From positions 1,178,001-1,242,000 of the forward strand of contig NZ_WSEL01000003.1 of assembly GCF_009758015.1 (NCBI RefSeq): a DNA stretch of 64,000 bases, written 5' to 3'. Made by a program: the position numbers and the translations under genes. Of this stretch, positions 12,001 to 19,778 are shown in pieces. How positions within the stretch are numbered: the stretch's first letter is position 1; every line of letters begins with the position of its first letter. The notes below the pieces were generated by a model. It was given only the letters and a program-made list of their open reading frames with translations, searched no databases and was not told where the DNA came from. This DNA comes from Ramlibacter pinisoli. GTDB lineage: Bacteria > Pseudomonadota > Gammaproteobacteria > Burkholderiales > Burkholderiaceae_C.

Positions 12001-13637
12001 TGCACGACCCGGCTGGCGCCGTCGAACAGGCGCAGGTCGACCTGGATACCGTCGCGCTGCACCGACTGCAGGCGGTCGAGGGCGTCATAGCGGTACTGTT
12101 CCGTGCTCAGGCCCTCGCCGCGCGTGGATGCCACCGCCGTGGACGCATAGAGCGCCGCCCCGTCGGCCGCATAGCCGGTGATGGCCTGCTGGCCGGGGGC
12201 GATCGCGACCCGGTCGGCGCTCCAGGAGGTGTCGCTGGTCCGGTTGCCATTGCGGTCGAAGGTGATCAGGTGCCCTTGCCGACCAATGTTCCCGGCCGCG
12301 TCGACGGCGTCGACGACGACCTGGCGGTTCATGGCGTCGAAGCGGAAGAAGCGCTGCACCGTCTCGGTGGTCTCGCCCGCCACGCCCTGGTAATTGACGG
12401 ATGTCGCGACCCGGGTGCGATTGCCCACCGCGTCGTAGTCCATGGAGACATGCACCCGTGCGTCGGCCACGTCCCGCAGGTTGCCCTGGGCGTCGAACGA
12501 GAGGTGGTTGTCCTGGTAGGTCGCCCCGCCCTGCACCACCCGTTCGCGGATGCGGCGTCCGCCCAGGTCGTAGGCGAAGGTGCTCACCTTGCCCAGGGCG
12601 GCGTCGGTGATGGAGACCTGCTGTCCGGCGGCGTCGTAGCCGAACGCGAGATTCTGCCCACGCGTGCTGGTTTGCCGGATGAGCTGGCGCGCGATGTCGT
12701 AGCCGTACGAATAACGCGCGCCGCCCAGGTCGGTGTGGCCGGTCAGCAGGCCGAAATAGTCGTAGCTCCAGGTGGCCGCGTAGCCATTGGCATCGGAGTC
12801 CGCGATCTTGCGGCCCTGGGCGTCGAAGGCGGCGCGCACCGGCTGGCCCAGCGGCTGGCGAGTCTCGATGACGTTGCCGCGCAGGTCGTAGGCGTAGCGG
12901 ATCGTCTCGCCGTTGCCGTTGGTCTGGCTGAGCTTGCGACCGAGCTGGTCGTAGGCGTAGCGCACCCGCGTGGTGGTGGCCCCGCCTGCGGTGACGGAGC
13001 GCACCTGCGTGAGGTTGTTGCCCGCGTAGTCGTACCAGGTGGCCTCGCCGCTGGCGGTGGTGGCGCTCGCCAGGCGGCCGGCGGCGTTGTACCCGTACAC
13101 CAGCGCGTTACCCGCCGTGTCGCGGCTGGACAGCAGGCGCATCGCTCCCGTGGACTGGTACCGCTGGGTGGCGCCGGTGCTGCCGTCGCGCCATTCGAGC
13201 TGGCCCTGGGAGGTGATCAGCGTGATGGTGTCGTGGGCACCACCGCCTTCGCGCGTGAGGTAGGCGCCGAGGGCGGCGTCCCAGGCGTATGCGGCGACCG
13301 AACCGTCGCGGTCGGTGCGTGTGAGGGTGCTGCCCACCGCGCCGAGGGTGCCGGCGAGCACCAGCGGCTGCGGGGCGGTGCCGTTGGTCCAGTTGTCGCC
13401 GTTGTCGTCGTTGAAGCTGCCCTGGCTGTTGTACGTCCTGAGCGCAAGCGCCTCGGGCCCGCGCGCCATGAGCCGGTCGTCGCGGGACTGCAGGACCAGG
13501 TTGCCGGTGGCGACGTTGACCAGCGCCTGTTCGCCGTTGCGGCCGGTGTTTGCAGAGCCGAGCACGCCCTGCTGCCCGAGCGTTCGCATCGAGCCGAGGT
13601 CCAGTCCCAGGCTGCTTCCGCTGACGATAGCCACCAT
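9060..13637 (-). CDS. RHS/YD-repeat protein with LysM and a zinc-phospholipase-like C-terminal domain
   Basis: A 1525-residue giant. Residues ~1-720 carry degenerate YD/RHS repeats (YGYDIARQLIRQ, YDAAGQQVS, YDAVGNRTRV). Residues ~770-820 are a LysM domain (YQVRPGDTLQSIAQSAYGD). Residues ~850-1090 are a Gly/Ala-rich hydrophobic region ending DAFGNALVED. The last ~375 residues form a separate domain with HYYLIGQVGAAVG (His1183), Asp1212 in RYSQMPD and H1280-ALV-D1284-SIF-H1288-SYW-H1292, resembling metal ligands of DUF6765/zinc phospholipase C-like folds. No PAAR domain, no signal peptide and no canonical DPxGL pre-toxin motif were seen. GC falls sharply in the C-terminal coding third (40% over 9241-9300). 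A secreted or surface antibacterial toxin is the working inference; domain calls are by eye. Confidence 0.85.
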   Translation of the reverse strand: MVAIVSGSSLGLDLGSMRTLGQQGVLGSANTGRNGEQALVNVATGNLVLQSRDDRLMARGPEALALRTYNSQGSFNDDNGDNWTNGTAPQPLVLAGTLGAVGSTLTRTDRDGSVAAYAWDAALGAYLTREGGGAHDTITLITSQGQLEWRDGSTGATQRYQSTGAMRLLSSRDTAGNALVYGYNAAGRLASATTASGEATWYDYAGNNLTQVRSVTAGGATTTRVRYAYDQLGRKLSQTNGNGETIRYAYDLRGNVIETRQPLGQPVRAAFDAQGRKIADSDANGYAATWSYDYFGLLTGHTDLGGARYSYGYDIARQLIRQTSTRGQNLAFGYDAAGQQVSITDAALGKVSTFAYDLGGRRIRERVVQGGATYQDNHLSFDAQGNLRDVADARVHVSMDYDAVGNRTRVATSVNYQGVAGETTETVQRFFRFDAMNRQVVVDAVDAAGNIGRQGHLITFDRNGNRTSDTSWSADRVAIAPGQQAITGYAADGAALYASTAVASTRGEGLSTEQYRYDALDRLQSVQRDGIQVDLRLFDGASRVVQSGPTATVPPALASLVADALAASPASSRDIRINRYDANGRMLHQKLLTAQGAARSDTSWDTAETVGPAFSVQRAEGYDAAGNARGYAVANWEGDGGTKRYTTTLGRQEGYFAQATTGWSTQLVQPGASTQQYDANGFLVGYVDSSQPGNNRSFVNDGAGRALWVNQAGNVQRQLVVNGEVLGVYGVGVNPANPASGAASNPNFANLADFDFGYARISASYPNASPGAYQVRPGDTLQSIAQSAYGDGRLWFRIAEANGLASSTGLKVGQSLNIPSTVGTARNDGTTFRPYDPARMAGDMTPVMAMPSGTDGCGSAGQLLMVVVAVAVTIYTSGAAAGSGLFGGGVQAAASSAATAVGASTGTVAGNMAAGSAILAGAGGAGGLGAAMVGAAAGGLASQFVGLATGTIQSFDWRSVALSAVSAGVTHSVPLGMAGLAGPPGTVARAMVANGLTQGIGVIVGLQQRFDWRNVAAAGVGSFVGQIAKPMTLDVDSGSGALAARTLTSFAAGVATAIAKGGRITTQQVAIDAFGNALVEDLVPTSRSTPQEAFRSIELRRQNEESRMAALNMLIDRDCQITPAPQFSSLMSPAGSADLPMFSGQALPRVPDDFDRDIANRSVEFASIQPGPTMYGTGTASGHYYLIGQVGAAVGMDRDRLYRIMRYSQMPDQLSIVDAYRNGVRYMATEPGYAPREAGFKVMEAVHALNGRPTEENVLTFQRIISDYKDDDIVVGIALHALVDSIFHSYWHEEKGKFISYTSPGGHIRQLSYQDYISEDQALDATRQVMVALENVSGTRLTTSQKVATLNGVQSTVQEARALTAEQLESAGMFAFLRSPETRDINYRLITERFLGGAGALREGLLRPNEIEGPGGRNRFTYEFTVNQAIEFLSSGGVTASMTAGEKFLQASLAGIDRFIERYGYYANRQLPMSPFRSQELFDTQSWHAANLIVREVSNLGRKWSSSLMRWGTAVQLQVGPSLRN

Positions 13638-13856
13638 TGCAACTGCCCCCTGTGAGGTCGTTCGGGATGGGCCGCAACGGGCGCGGCCTGCCGCAGGTGC
13701 GTCCAGCAGCTCCTGCCGACCAGTACATCGGGATGGCAGGGCCTCTCGTTTAGCGGCTAAACCGCCGGGCAGGACGGTGGATGGATTGGCAGGAGCAACA
13801 GCACCTTCGCGCCGCGGGCGGGCCATCCGCCTGCGGCGCCCCACCGGAGACCCGCG
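13638..13856. promoter_or_regulatory. Divergent RHS / TPR promoter region with a palindrome
   Basis: A 219 bp gap between the RHS gene and the divergent TPR gene. It contains the perfect inverted repeat GTTTAGC-G-GCTAAAC at 13748-13762, in an otherwise GC-rich stretch, which is a good candidate operator shared by both genes. The TPR gene has GGAG 7 nt before its ATG. Confidence 0.5.
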
Positions 13857-14420
13857 ATGGACCATGAGACCCGCTACCGCGACCTGCTGGAGCAGGGCCT
13901 GCAAGCCAGCCGGGACCAGAGGGGAGCGGCCGCCATCGAGTTGTTCGCCCTCGCCAGCGACGTCGCACCGGCCGAGGGCATGCCCCATTTCCTCATGGCG
14001 TCCGAGCACGCGGCCGAGGGGCGCACTGAAGCCGCGGAGCGCGCCTTCGCCAACGCAGTCCTGCTGGCGCCCGGCTTCCACCTGGCCCGCTACCAGCTCG
14101 GGCTGCTGCAGTTCAGCTCCGAGCGGGCGGGCGCGGCACTGGTCACCTGGCAGCCGCTGCTGGACCTGCCGGCGGGGCAGCCGCTCGGCCACTTCGTGCG
14201 CGGCTTCGCCGCCCTGGCACGCGACGGCTTCGGCGCCGCGCTCGACGAGTTCCGGCTGGGCCTGGCGTGCAGCGAAGGCCAGCCGGCCCTGGCGGCCGAC
14301 ATTGAGCGGGTCGTGGCGGCCGTCCAGAAGCTGGCGCCGCCGGCGGACGGCTCTCCACCTCCTGCCGACGCGGCCGCCGGCCATGTGCTGTTGTCTGCCT
14401 ACGCCCGCGGCCTGCACTGA
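13857..14420 (+). CDS. Tetratricopeptide-repeat protein
   Basis: A 187-residue cytoplasmic protein with no signal peptide or membrane segment. Two to three TPR-like helical pairs are visible (residues ~15-50, ~52-85 with FHLARYQLGLLQF, ~95-135), with typical small/aromatic spacing. TPR proteins act as adaptors or chaperones. It opens a plus-strand trio divergent from the RHS gene, and the next start is 9 bp after its stop, so they are probably cotranslated. A chaperone or export-adaptor role for the RHS protein is a guess from position only. Confidence 0.75.
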   Translation: MDHETRYRDLLEQGLQASRDQRGAAAIELFALASDVAPAEGMPHFLMASEHAAEGRTEAAERAFANAVLLAPGFHLARYQLGLLQFSSERAGAALVTWQPLLDLPAGQPLGHFVRGFAALARDGFGAALDEFRLGLACSEGQPALAADIERVVAAVQKLAPPADGSPPPADAAAGHVLLSAYARGLH

Positions 14421-14429
14421 GGCCCCGCC

Positions 14430-14792
14430 ATGACCCGCATCGACTCAGGCCCTGCCCTCTCCACCTGGCTGCCCGCCGAAGCCAGCACGCCGGGCGTGCA
14501 CGCCAAGCCCGCCTCGACGGCCCAGGCCCGCCCTGCGGCCCAGAGCCTGGCGGCCACCGCTCTGCAACGCATCCGCGCTGTCCCGCCGGACGACCCCGAC
14601 CGCCGGCGCAAGGCCCTGCGCATCTACCTCGAGACCACACTGCTGCAGGCCTTCGGCACGCAACTGGCCCTCGATGGCGGGTTCACCCAGCTGCTCGATG
14701 CGGTGCAGGAGCGCATGGCCGCCGATCCGCAGATCGCGGCCGTGGCCGACCGGGCGGCGGCGATGTTGTGCGAGCAGGCGCCGGCGGGCTGA
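14430..14792 (+). CDS. Conserved-looking small protein of unknown function
   Basis: 120 residues, not recognised. The N-terminal ~45 residues are Ala/Pro-rich and probably disordered. Residues ~50-115 are predicted helical (RRKALRIYLETTLLQAFG, FTQLLDAVQERM). No signal peptide or transmembrane segment. It starts 9 bp after the TPR gene stop and has no coding rival on either strand of comparable quality. Third-position GC is high, typical of real genes here. Function unknown; the tight spacing suggests it works with the TPR protein. Confidence 0.65.
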   Translation: MTRIDSGPALSTWLPAEASTPGVHAKPASTAQARPAAQSLAATALQRIRAVPPDDPDRRRKALRIYLETTLLQAFGTQLALDGGFTQLLDAVQERMAADPQIAAVADRAAAMLCEQAPAG

Positions 14793-15003
14793 GCCCGCGC
14801 GCCGAGGGCGGGGTTCAGTCACGCCCACCCGTCCGGGCACTCGTTGCTGCAACGAGGAGCGCCTCGCACAGCGGCCCGGAATCCGACGCCCGGCACCGCT
14901 CCCGCGCCGAATGGCTGATCTCCAGATGCAACTGGCAAGTTACAGTTTGTATCCATGGAGACATCCACCCGCCTGCGCGGCGTGCGAGCCAGGCGCCCCT
15001 GAC

Positions 15004-15966
15004 ATGGCGCCTGCTCCGCCCGCCCCCGCCGCCCCAGCAACCGGCGCCGCCGTGCGCCAGCCGCAGCCGGCGGGCGTGCTCACCTCCTGGATCGAGCAGC
15101 TGCTGCACAAGGCCGCCGGGCCGCATGCGCAGTGCCTGCTGAAGGTCTCCGGCGAGCTGGGCGTGCGAGCCTGGGGCCGCGAGGCCGAGCGGTTGCACGA
15201 TGCCCTGCGCGTGGTGGCCGCCGCGCTGGCCGAGCTGGACTACGGCCTGGTCACGCACGTGGACGGCACGCCCCACGACCCGCCCGACCTCGACAACTTC
15301 GCGCCGCTGTACCGGCGCGTGGCGGCCGCGCTGGAGCCGGTGGACGCCCTCGCCGGCGAGCTGGAGGCCTGGGTGCAGGCACACGGCGGCGGCGTGCGGC
15401 GCGCCCAGGTCGAACTGAAGATGGAACAGGAGCGGATGGAAGAGGCGCTGCTGCGGGGCGACGGCTGGCTGGCCGCCGCCTGGAGCGACCTGAAGAACCG
15501 CCGCCCCACGCCGGGCGACCGGGCCTCGATCGACAAGCTGCGCTTCCTGGCCCGCACCGCCGACCAGCTCGGGTCGCGGCTGCGCGGGCTGCATGCCGCC
15601 GGCCGTGCCGTGCGGGAGGCTTGCGACACCGCCCAGCAGGTGGTCGCGGTGCGCGCCGCCCTCGTGCGGCGGCTGCGCGAAGACCTGCCGCCGGCGCGGC
15701 GCGCCTGGGTGCTCGCACTCGAGCGCCTGCTGGCCGCGGCCCGCCAAGCCGGCACGGCCAGGCTGCCGGTGCAACCGCTGGCGCTGGCCGAGGCGGACTT
15801 GCGCCAGGTGCTGGAGCGCTGCCTGGCCGAGTGCGCCCGGCTGCGCCAGGACCAGCGCGGCCTGCAGCGCAGCCTGGCCACGGCCTGCGAGCAGCTGCGC
15901 GCGGCCCTGCAGCCGCCCGCGCCGCCGGCCGCCCCGGTTCAGCCCGCCGCGCCCCCGCAGCCCTAG
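15004..15966 (+). CDS. Helical protein of unknown function, third gene of the RHS-divergent set
   Basis: 320 residues from the ATG at 15004; in-frame ATGs at 14911 and 14926 would lengthen it by 31 or 26 residues and none has a good ribosome binding site. Pro/Ala-rich N terminus (~25 residues) and C terminus (~20 residues) flank a long, Leu/Arg/Ala/Glu-rich helical core with coiled-coil character (VELKMEQERMEEALLRGD, VRAALVRRLREDLPPARR). No signal peptide, no membrane segment. The 14793-15003 gap contains a locally AT-rich stretch (AAGTTACAGTTTGTATCC) that may be its own promoter. No family recognised. Confidence 0.65.
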   Translation: MAPAPPAPAAPATGAAVRQPQPAGVLTSWIEQLLHKAAGPHAQCLLKVSGELGVRAWGREAERLHDALRVVAAALAELDYGLVTHVDGTPHDPPDLDNFAPLYRRVAAALEPVDALAGELEAWVQAHGGGVRRAQVELKMEQERMEEALLRGDGWLAAAWSDLKNRRPTPGDRASIDKLRFLARTADQLGSRLRGLHAAGRAVREACDTAQQVVAVRAALVRRLREDLPPARRAWVLALERLLAAARQAGTARLPVQPLALAEADLRQVLERCLAECARLRQDQRGLQRSLATACEQLRAALQPPAPPAAPVQPAAPPQP

Positions 15967-16036
15967 GAAACCCCGGCCCCAGCTACCCCGACAGTTGCTT
16001 GCACATCGGTCGGGCGGCTTCTGGAATCATGGCGCC

Positions 16037-16504
16037 ATGTCGGCCACGGTACGGCTCTGGATGCTCGCGCTGCTCTCGGCAGCGGTGCTGCTGTCGCGCT
16101 GCGACGCGCTGGCGCCCGGCGGGCTGTCGACCGCGCCCGACCTCGCCTCGGCCGACGTGGTGCAGCAACTGCAGGGCACCTGGCAGCGCGATGCCGCCGA
16201 GCAGGGCATGCAGGCGCGCCGCCTGCTCACCCTGCGGCCGAACGGCTCCTTCCTGGAGACGGTGCACGTTGTGGATGCCGGCGGCGCGGCCACCGACTTC
16301 ATCCACGAAGGCACCTGGCTGTACGACGGCACCAACCTCAAGCGCCACTACACGAGCATGAACGGCAACCCGCCGTCGCGCCTGAACCTGCCGTTCGCGA
16401 CCTTCGAGATCCGCTTCGAGTCGCGCAACGAATTCCTGGGCATCGACCGCATCCACGGCCACGAGGTGCGCTATCGGCGCGTGGCCGCCGACGCGCAGCC
16501 CTGA
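16037..16504 (+). CDS. Secreted protein of unknown function
   Basis: 155 residues beginning MSATVRLWMLALLSAAVLLSRC. The first ~25 residues form a signal peptide; the cysteine follows L-S-R rather than a standard lipobox, so lipidation is doubtful. The mature part has a lipocalin-like or DUF-type beta pattern (QLQGTWQRD, LLTLRPNGSFLET, GTWLYDG), reminiscent of proteins that begin with a GxW turn. Start chosen because the signal peptide begins there; the open frame upstream belongs to the preceding gene's shadow. Function unknown. Confidence 0.65.
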   Translation: MSATVRLWMLALLSAAVLLSRCDALAPGGLSTAPDLASADVVQQLQGTWQRDAAEQGMQARRLLTLRPNGSFLETVHVVDAGGAATDFIHEGTWLYDGTNLKRHYTSMNGNPPSRLNLPFATFEIRFESRNEFLGIDRIHGHEVRYRRVAADAQP

Positions 16505-16705
16505 CCCTCGATCGGGAGATGAATTGTGGGTGAGGCCCGCCATGACGGGGACGCCATCGTCATGCCGCGCTCACCCCGGCTCCATCGCCGGAACCAGGCC
16601 GCACCCGAGCCTGGGCAAGACTGAAAACGACAACTTCCTCCTGTCAGCCTTTTGGGTGAGGCCCGGCGGGTTACTGAAGAGCTCAGCGGTCCGTAAGCTC
16701 GTCGG
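16505..16705. other. Intergenic stretch with degenerate repeat fragments
   Basis: 201 bp without a convincing gene. It contains GGGTGAGGCCCGCCATGACG near 16526-16545 and the related GGGTGAGGCCCGGCGG near 16655-16670. These resemble halves of the GTCATG...GCCATGAC repeat seen at 25.2 and 31.6 kb. Between them is an AT-richer segment (GACTGAAAACGACAACTTCC) that could hold the promoter of the next gene. Confidence 0.4.
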
Positions 16706-16984
16706 ATGGAACAGATCACCGGTCCCGTCCACGGTTACTGGCTGGCCTGCTACACCGTGCCCAGCGAGCAGGGCCACTATGCCTACGCCAAGCTGTGCAT
16801 CGCCGCGCCCGACGACGTGTGGGAGGCGAACTTCGCGGTGCGCAAGGTCGGCGCCGGTCCCTGCACCGACCCCGCCGAGGCCATCCGCCTGCTGGTCGAG
16901 CGCACCACCAGCCGGCTGGCGCGCAAGGCCGCGCAGCCGAGCGAATGGATGATCCTGCTGGAGAGCACCCCGACGGCCCGTTGA
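16706..16984 (+). CDS. Small conserved-type protein of unknown function
   Basis: 92 residues, cytoplasmic, unrecognised. Mixed alpha/beta composition (GYWLACYTVPSEQGHYAYAKL, VRKVGAGPCTDPAEAIRLL) with no signal peptide or membrane helix. The pattern of a short beta-rich N-terminal half followed by two helices suggests a small folded domain. It lies alone between repeat fragments and the convergent dihydrolipoyl dehydrogenase gene. No ribosome binding site is obvious at the ATG. Confidence 0.6.
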   Translation: MEQITGPVHGYWLACYTVPSEQGHYAYAKLCIAAPDDVWEANFAVRKVGAGPCTDPAEAIRLLVERTTSRLARKAAQPSEWMILLESTPTAR

Positions 16985-17030
16985 CGGGCCGACCCAACGC
17001 CTCGCGGCGCGGGATCGGCACGGGATCGGC

Positions 17031-18428
17031 TCAGATGTGCAGCGCGTGGCCCAGCGCCCGCAGCGCCGTCTCCTGCACCGCCTCGCCCAGGGTGGGATGG
17101 GCATGGATGATCCCCGCCACGTCTTCCAGCCGGGCGCCCATCTCGATCGCATAGCAGAACGCCGCCGCCAGCTCCGACACGCCGGTGCCCACCGCCTGCC
17201 AGCCCAGCACCTGGTGCGTGTCCTGGCGCGCCACCACGCGCACGAAGCCCTCGGTGCCCTCCAGGCTCATCGCCCGGCCGTTGGCCGCGAACGGGAACGA
17301 GGACACGACGACGTCCAGCCCGCGCGCCTCGGCCTCGTCGGGCGACAGGCCGGCGACCACCAGTTCGGGATCGGTGAAGCACACCGCCGGGATGGCCTGG
17401 GGCGCGAAGCGGCGCCGGTGGCCGGCCACCAGTTCGGCCACCATCTCGCCCTGCGCCATCGCGCGGTGCGCCAGCATCGGCTCGCCGGTGAGATCGCCGA
17501 TCGCCCACACGTTGCGCATCGAGGTGCGGCACTGCTCGTCGACCTTCACCGCGCGGCCCGCCATGTCCAGCTGCAGCCCTTCGAGGCCGTAGCCGGCGGT
17601 GCGGGGCACGCGGCCGACGGCCACCAGCACCTTGTCGGCCGGCAGCGCGTACTCGTCGGCATTGCTGCTGCGCACGCGCAGCCCGTCGCGTGACTCGGTC
17701 AGGCCCTGCGCGGTGCAGTTCAGGTGCAGCGTGATCCCCAGCCGGCGCAGCGACGCCAGCACCGGCCGGGTCAGCTCCTCGTCGTAGGTGGGCAGCACCC
17801 GGGCCGCGGCCTCCACCACGGCCACCTCGGCGCCCAGCTTGCGCCAGGCGATGCCGAGCTCCAGCCCGATGTAGCCGGCGCCCACCACCACCAGGTGCCT
17901 GGGCCGCTCGGCCAGCGCCAGCGCCTCGGTCGACGAGACCACCGGCCCGCCCAGCGGCAGGTCGGGCAGGGACACGGCCTGCGAGCCGGTGGCCAGCAGC
18001 AGGTGCTCGCAAGTGATGCGCACCGGCTCGCCTTCGCGGGTGGCCACCTCCACCGTCTTGCCGTCGACGACCGTGCCCCAGCCCTGCACCACCTGGACGC
18101 CGGCCTTGCGCAGCAGCGCGCCGACCCCACCGGTGAGCTTGCCAACGATGCCGCCCTTCCACTGCTGCGCCTGGGCGAGGTCCAGCACCGGGTTCTCGAC
18201 CCGGATGCCGAGCGCGTTGGCGCCGGTGAAGCGGCAGGCCTGCGCGTACTCCTGCGCCAGGTGGATCAGGGCCTTGGACGGGATGCAGCCCACGTTCAGG
18301 CAGGTGCCGCCCAGCGCCTCGCCCTCGACCAGCACGGTGGGGATGCCGAGCTGGCCGGCGCGGATGGCCGCGACATAGCCGCCGGGGCCGCCGCCCAGCA
18401 CGAGCAGCTTCTTGTGCAGTGTCTTCAT
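17031..18428 (-). CDS. lpdA: Dihydrolipoyl dehydrogenase (E3) of the branched-chain complex
   Basis: FAD enzyme that reoxidises the lipoyl group of E2 using NAD+. 465 residues, full length. FAD-binding [10 protein letters not shown] near the N terminus, redox-active disulphide [16 protein letters not shown]-binding [12 protein letters not shown], second FAD contact VWAIGDLTG and the C-terminal catalytic HAHPTLGE His-Glu pair. It is the last gene of an E1alpha-E1beta-E2-E3 operon, starting 4 bp after the E2 stop with GTGGAG just upstream. The location makes it dedicated to the branched-chain complex (LpdV-like); a separate E3 for pyruvate dehydrogenase would lie elsewhere. Confidence 0.97.
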   Translation of the reverse strand: MKTLHKKLLVLGGGPGGYVAAIRAGQLGIPTVLVEGEALGGTCLNVGCIPSKALIHLAQEYAQACRFTGANALGIRVENPVLDLAQAQQWKGGIVGKLTGGVGALLRKAGVQVVQGWGTVVDGKTVEVATREGEPVRITCEHLLLATGSQAVSLPDLPLGGPVVSSTEALALAERPRHLVVVGAGYIGLELGIAWRKLGAEVAVVEAAARVLPTYDEELTRPVLASLRRLGITLHLNCTAQGLTESRDGLRVRSSNADEYALPADKVLVAVGRVPRTAGYGLEGLQLDMAGRAVKVDEQCRTSMRNVWAIGDLTGEPMLAHRAMAQGEMVAELVAGHRRRFAPQAIPAVCFTDPELVVAGLSPDEAEARGLDVVVSSFPFAANGRAMSLEGTEGFVRVVARQDTHQVLGWQAVGTGVSELAAAFCYAIEMGARLEDVAGIIHAHPTLGEAVQETALRALGHALHI

Positions 18429-18432
18429 GCCA

Positions 18433-19773
18433 TCACTCCACGAACAGCAGCGCCGGGGACTCGAGCAGCGCGCGGATCGCCTGCACGAACTGCGCCGCGT
18501 CCATGCCGTCGACCACCCGGTGGTCGAACGAGGACGACAGGTTCATCAGCGAGCGCCGGACCACGGCGTCGCCCTGGAACACCGGCCGCTCGACGATGCG
18601 GTTGACCCCGATGATGGCCACCTCGGGGTGGTTGATGACCGGCGTGGTGACGATGCCGCCCAGCGGCCCCAGGCTGCTGATGGTGATGGTCGAGCCGGCC
18701 AGCTCGTCGCGGCCGGCCTTGCCGCTGCGCGCCGCCTCGGCCAGCCGCGCGATCTCCTTCGCGCAGGCCCACACGTCCATCGCTTCCGCGTGGCGCAGCA
18801 CCGGCACCAGCAGGCCGGCGTCGGTCTGCGCGGCCACGCCCAGGTGCACCGCCTCGTGGCGCGTGACCACGCCGGCATCGTCGTCGAAGCGGGCGTTCAT
18901 CTGCGGGAACTCGGCCACCGCCAGCACCACGGCACGCGCGATGAAGGGCAGCACGGTGAGCTTGCCGCGGGTGGTGCCGTGCCTGGCATTGAGCTTGGCG
19001 CGCAGGGCCTCCAGCTCGGTGACGTCGATCTCCTCGACATAGCTGAAGTGCGGGATGCGGCGCTTGGCCTCCTGCATCTTCTGCGCGATCTTGCGGCGCA
19101 GGCCGATGACGGGCACCTGCTGCTCGCCGTGCTTCTCGCGCAGCCGGGCACCGCCGCCGACCGGCAACGGCTGGCCGCGCGACGCCAGGTAGACGTCCAG
19201 GTCGGCGTGCTCGATGCGCCCGGCCGGCCCGCTGCCGTGCACGAACTGCAGCTCGATGCCCAGCTCCCAGGCGCGCCGCCGCACCGCCGGCGAGGCGATC
19301 GGCTTGTCGCCGGGGGCGCGCTGCGGAACGGGCGTCGCCTTCGGGGGGCTCGGCTGGATGGTGCCCTCTACCGCCGGGCGAACGTTGGGGACTGGGCTGC
19401 GCGGCGGCTGGTCGACCTTGCTCGCCGCCACGGTCGGCGCAGCGTGTGCGCCCGCGTCGGTGGCCGTCTCCCGCACTGGGGCAGCAGCCGCGGCCCGGGC
19501 AGCCGGGGCGCCCGCCTTCACGTTCCCCTCGCCCGCCACCTCGATGCGCACCAGCTCCGCGCCCACCGCCATCAGCTCGCCGGGCTTGCCGCCCAGCTCC
19601 AGCACGGTACCGCTCACCGGCGACGGGATCTCCACCGTCGCCTTGTCGGTCATCACGTCGGCGACGATCTGGTCTTCCTGCACCGCGTCGCCGGGCTGGA
19701 TGCGCCACTCGACCAGCTCGACCTCGGCAATGCCCTCGCCGATGTCCGGCATCTTGATTGCGTAGATTCCCAT
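18433..19773 (-). CDS. bkdB: Branched-chain 2-oxoacid dehydrogenase E2 (dihydrolipoyl acyltransferase)
   Basis: Core acyltransferase of the BCKDH complex, passing acyl groups from lipoamide to CoA. 446 residues: N-terminal lipoyl domain (residues ~1-80) with the lipoylated Lys in [13 protein letters not shown]; an Ala/Pro-rich linker; a peripheral subunit-binding domain (residues ~155-190, [20 protein letters not shown]); and the catalytic domain with [15 protein letters not shown] near the C terminus (active-site His and Asp). The start at 19773 has AAGGAGG located inside the end of the E1beta gene, so the two are translationally coupled. Only one lipoyl domain is present, as usual for BCKDH E2. 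Confidence 0.95.
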   Translation of the reverse strand: MGIYAIKMPDIGEGIAEVELVEWRIQPGDAVQEDQIVADVMTDKATVEIPSPVSGTVLELGGKPGELMAVGAELVRIEVAGEGNVKAGAPAARAAAAAPVRETATDAGAHAAPTVAASKVDQPPRSPVPNVRPAVEGTIQPSPPKATPVPQRAPGDKPIASPAVRRRAWELGIELQFVHGSGPAGRIEHADLDVYLASRGQPLPVGGGARLREKHGEQQVPVIGLRRKIAQKMQEAKRRIPHFSYVEEIDVTELEALRAKLNARHGTTRGKLTVLPFIARAVVLAVAEFPQMNARFDDDAGVVTRHEAVHLGVAAQTDAGLLVPVLRHAEAMDVWACAKEIARLAEAARSGKAGRDELAGSTITISSLGPLGGIVTTPVINHPEVAIIGVNRIVERPVFQGDAVVRRSLMNLSSSFDHRVVDGMDAAQFVQAIRALLESPALLFVE

Positions 19774-19778
19774 GGCGC

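Noticed and set aside
14911..15003. Longer N terminus for the 320-residue protein from ATG 14911 or 14926
   Set aside because: No ribosome binding site at either and the residues are unlike the rest; the region looks like promoter DNA (locally AT-rich).
16526..16670. Possible third REPIN-like element
   Set aside because: Only short degenerate matches (GCCCGCCATGACG, GTCATGCCG); the doublet structure seen at 25.2 and 31.6 kb is not recognisable.
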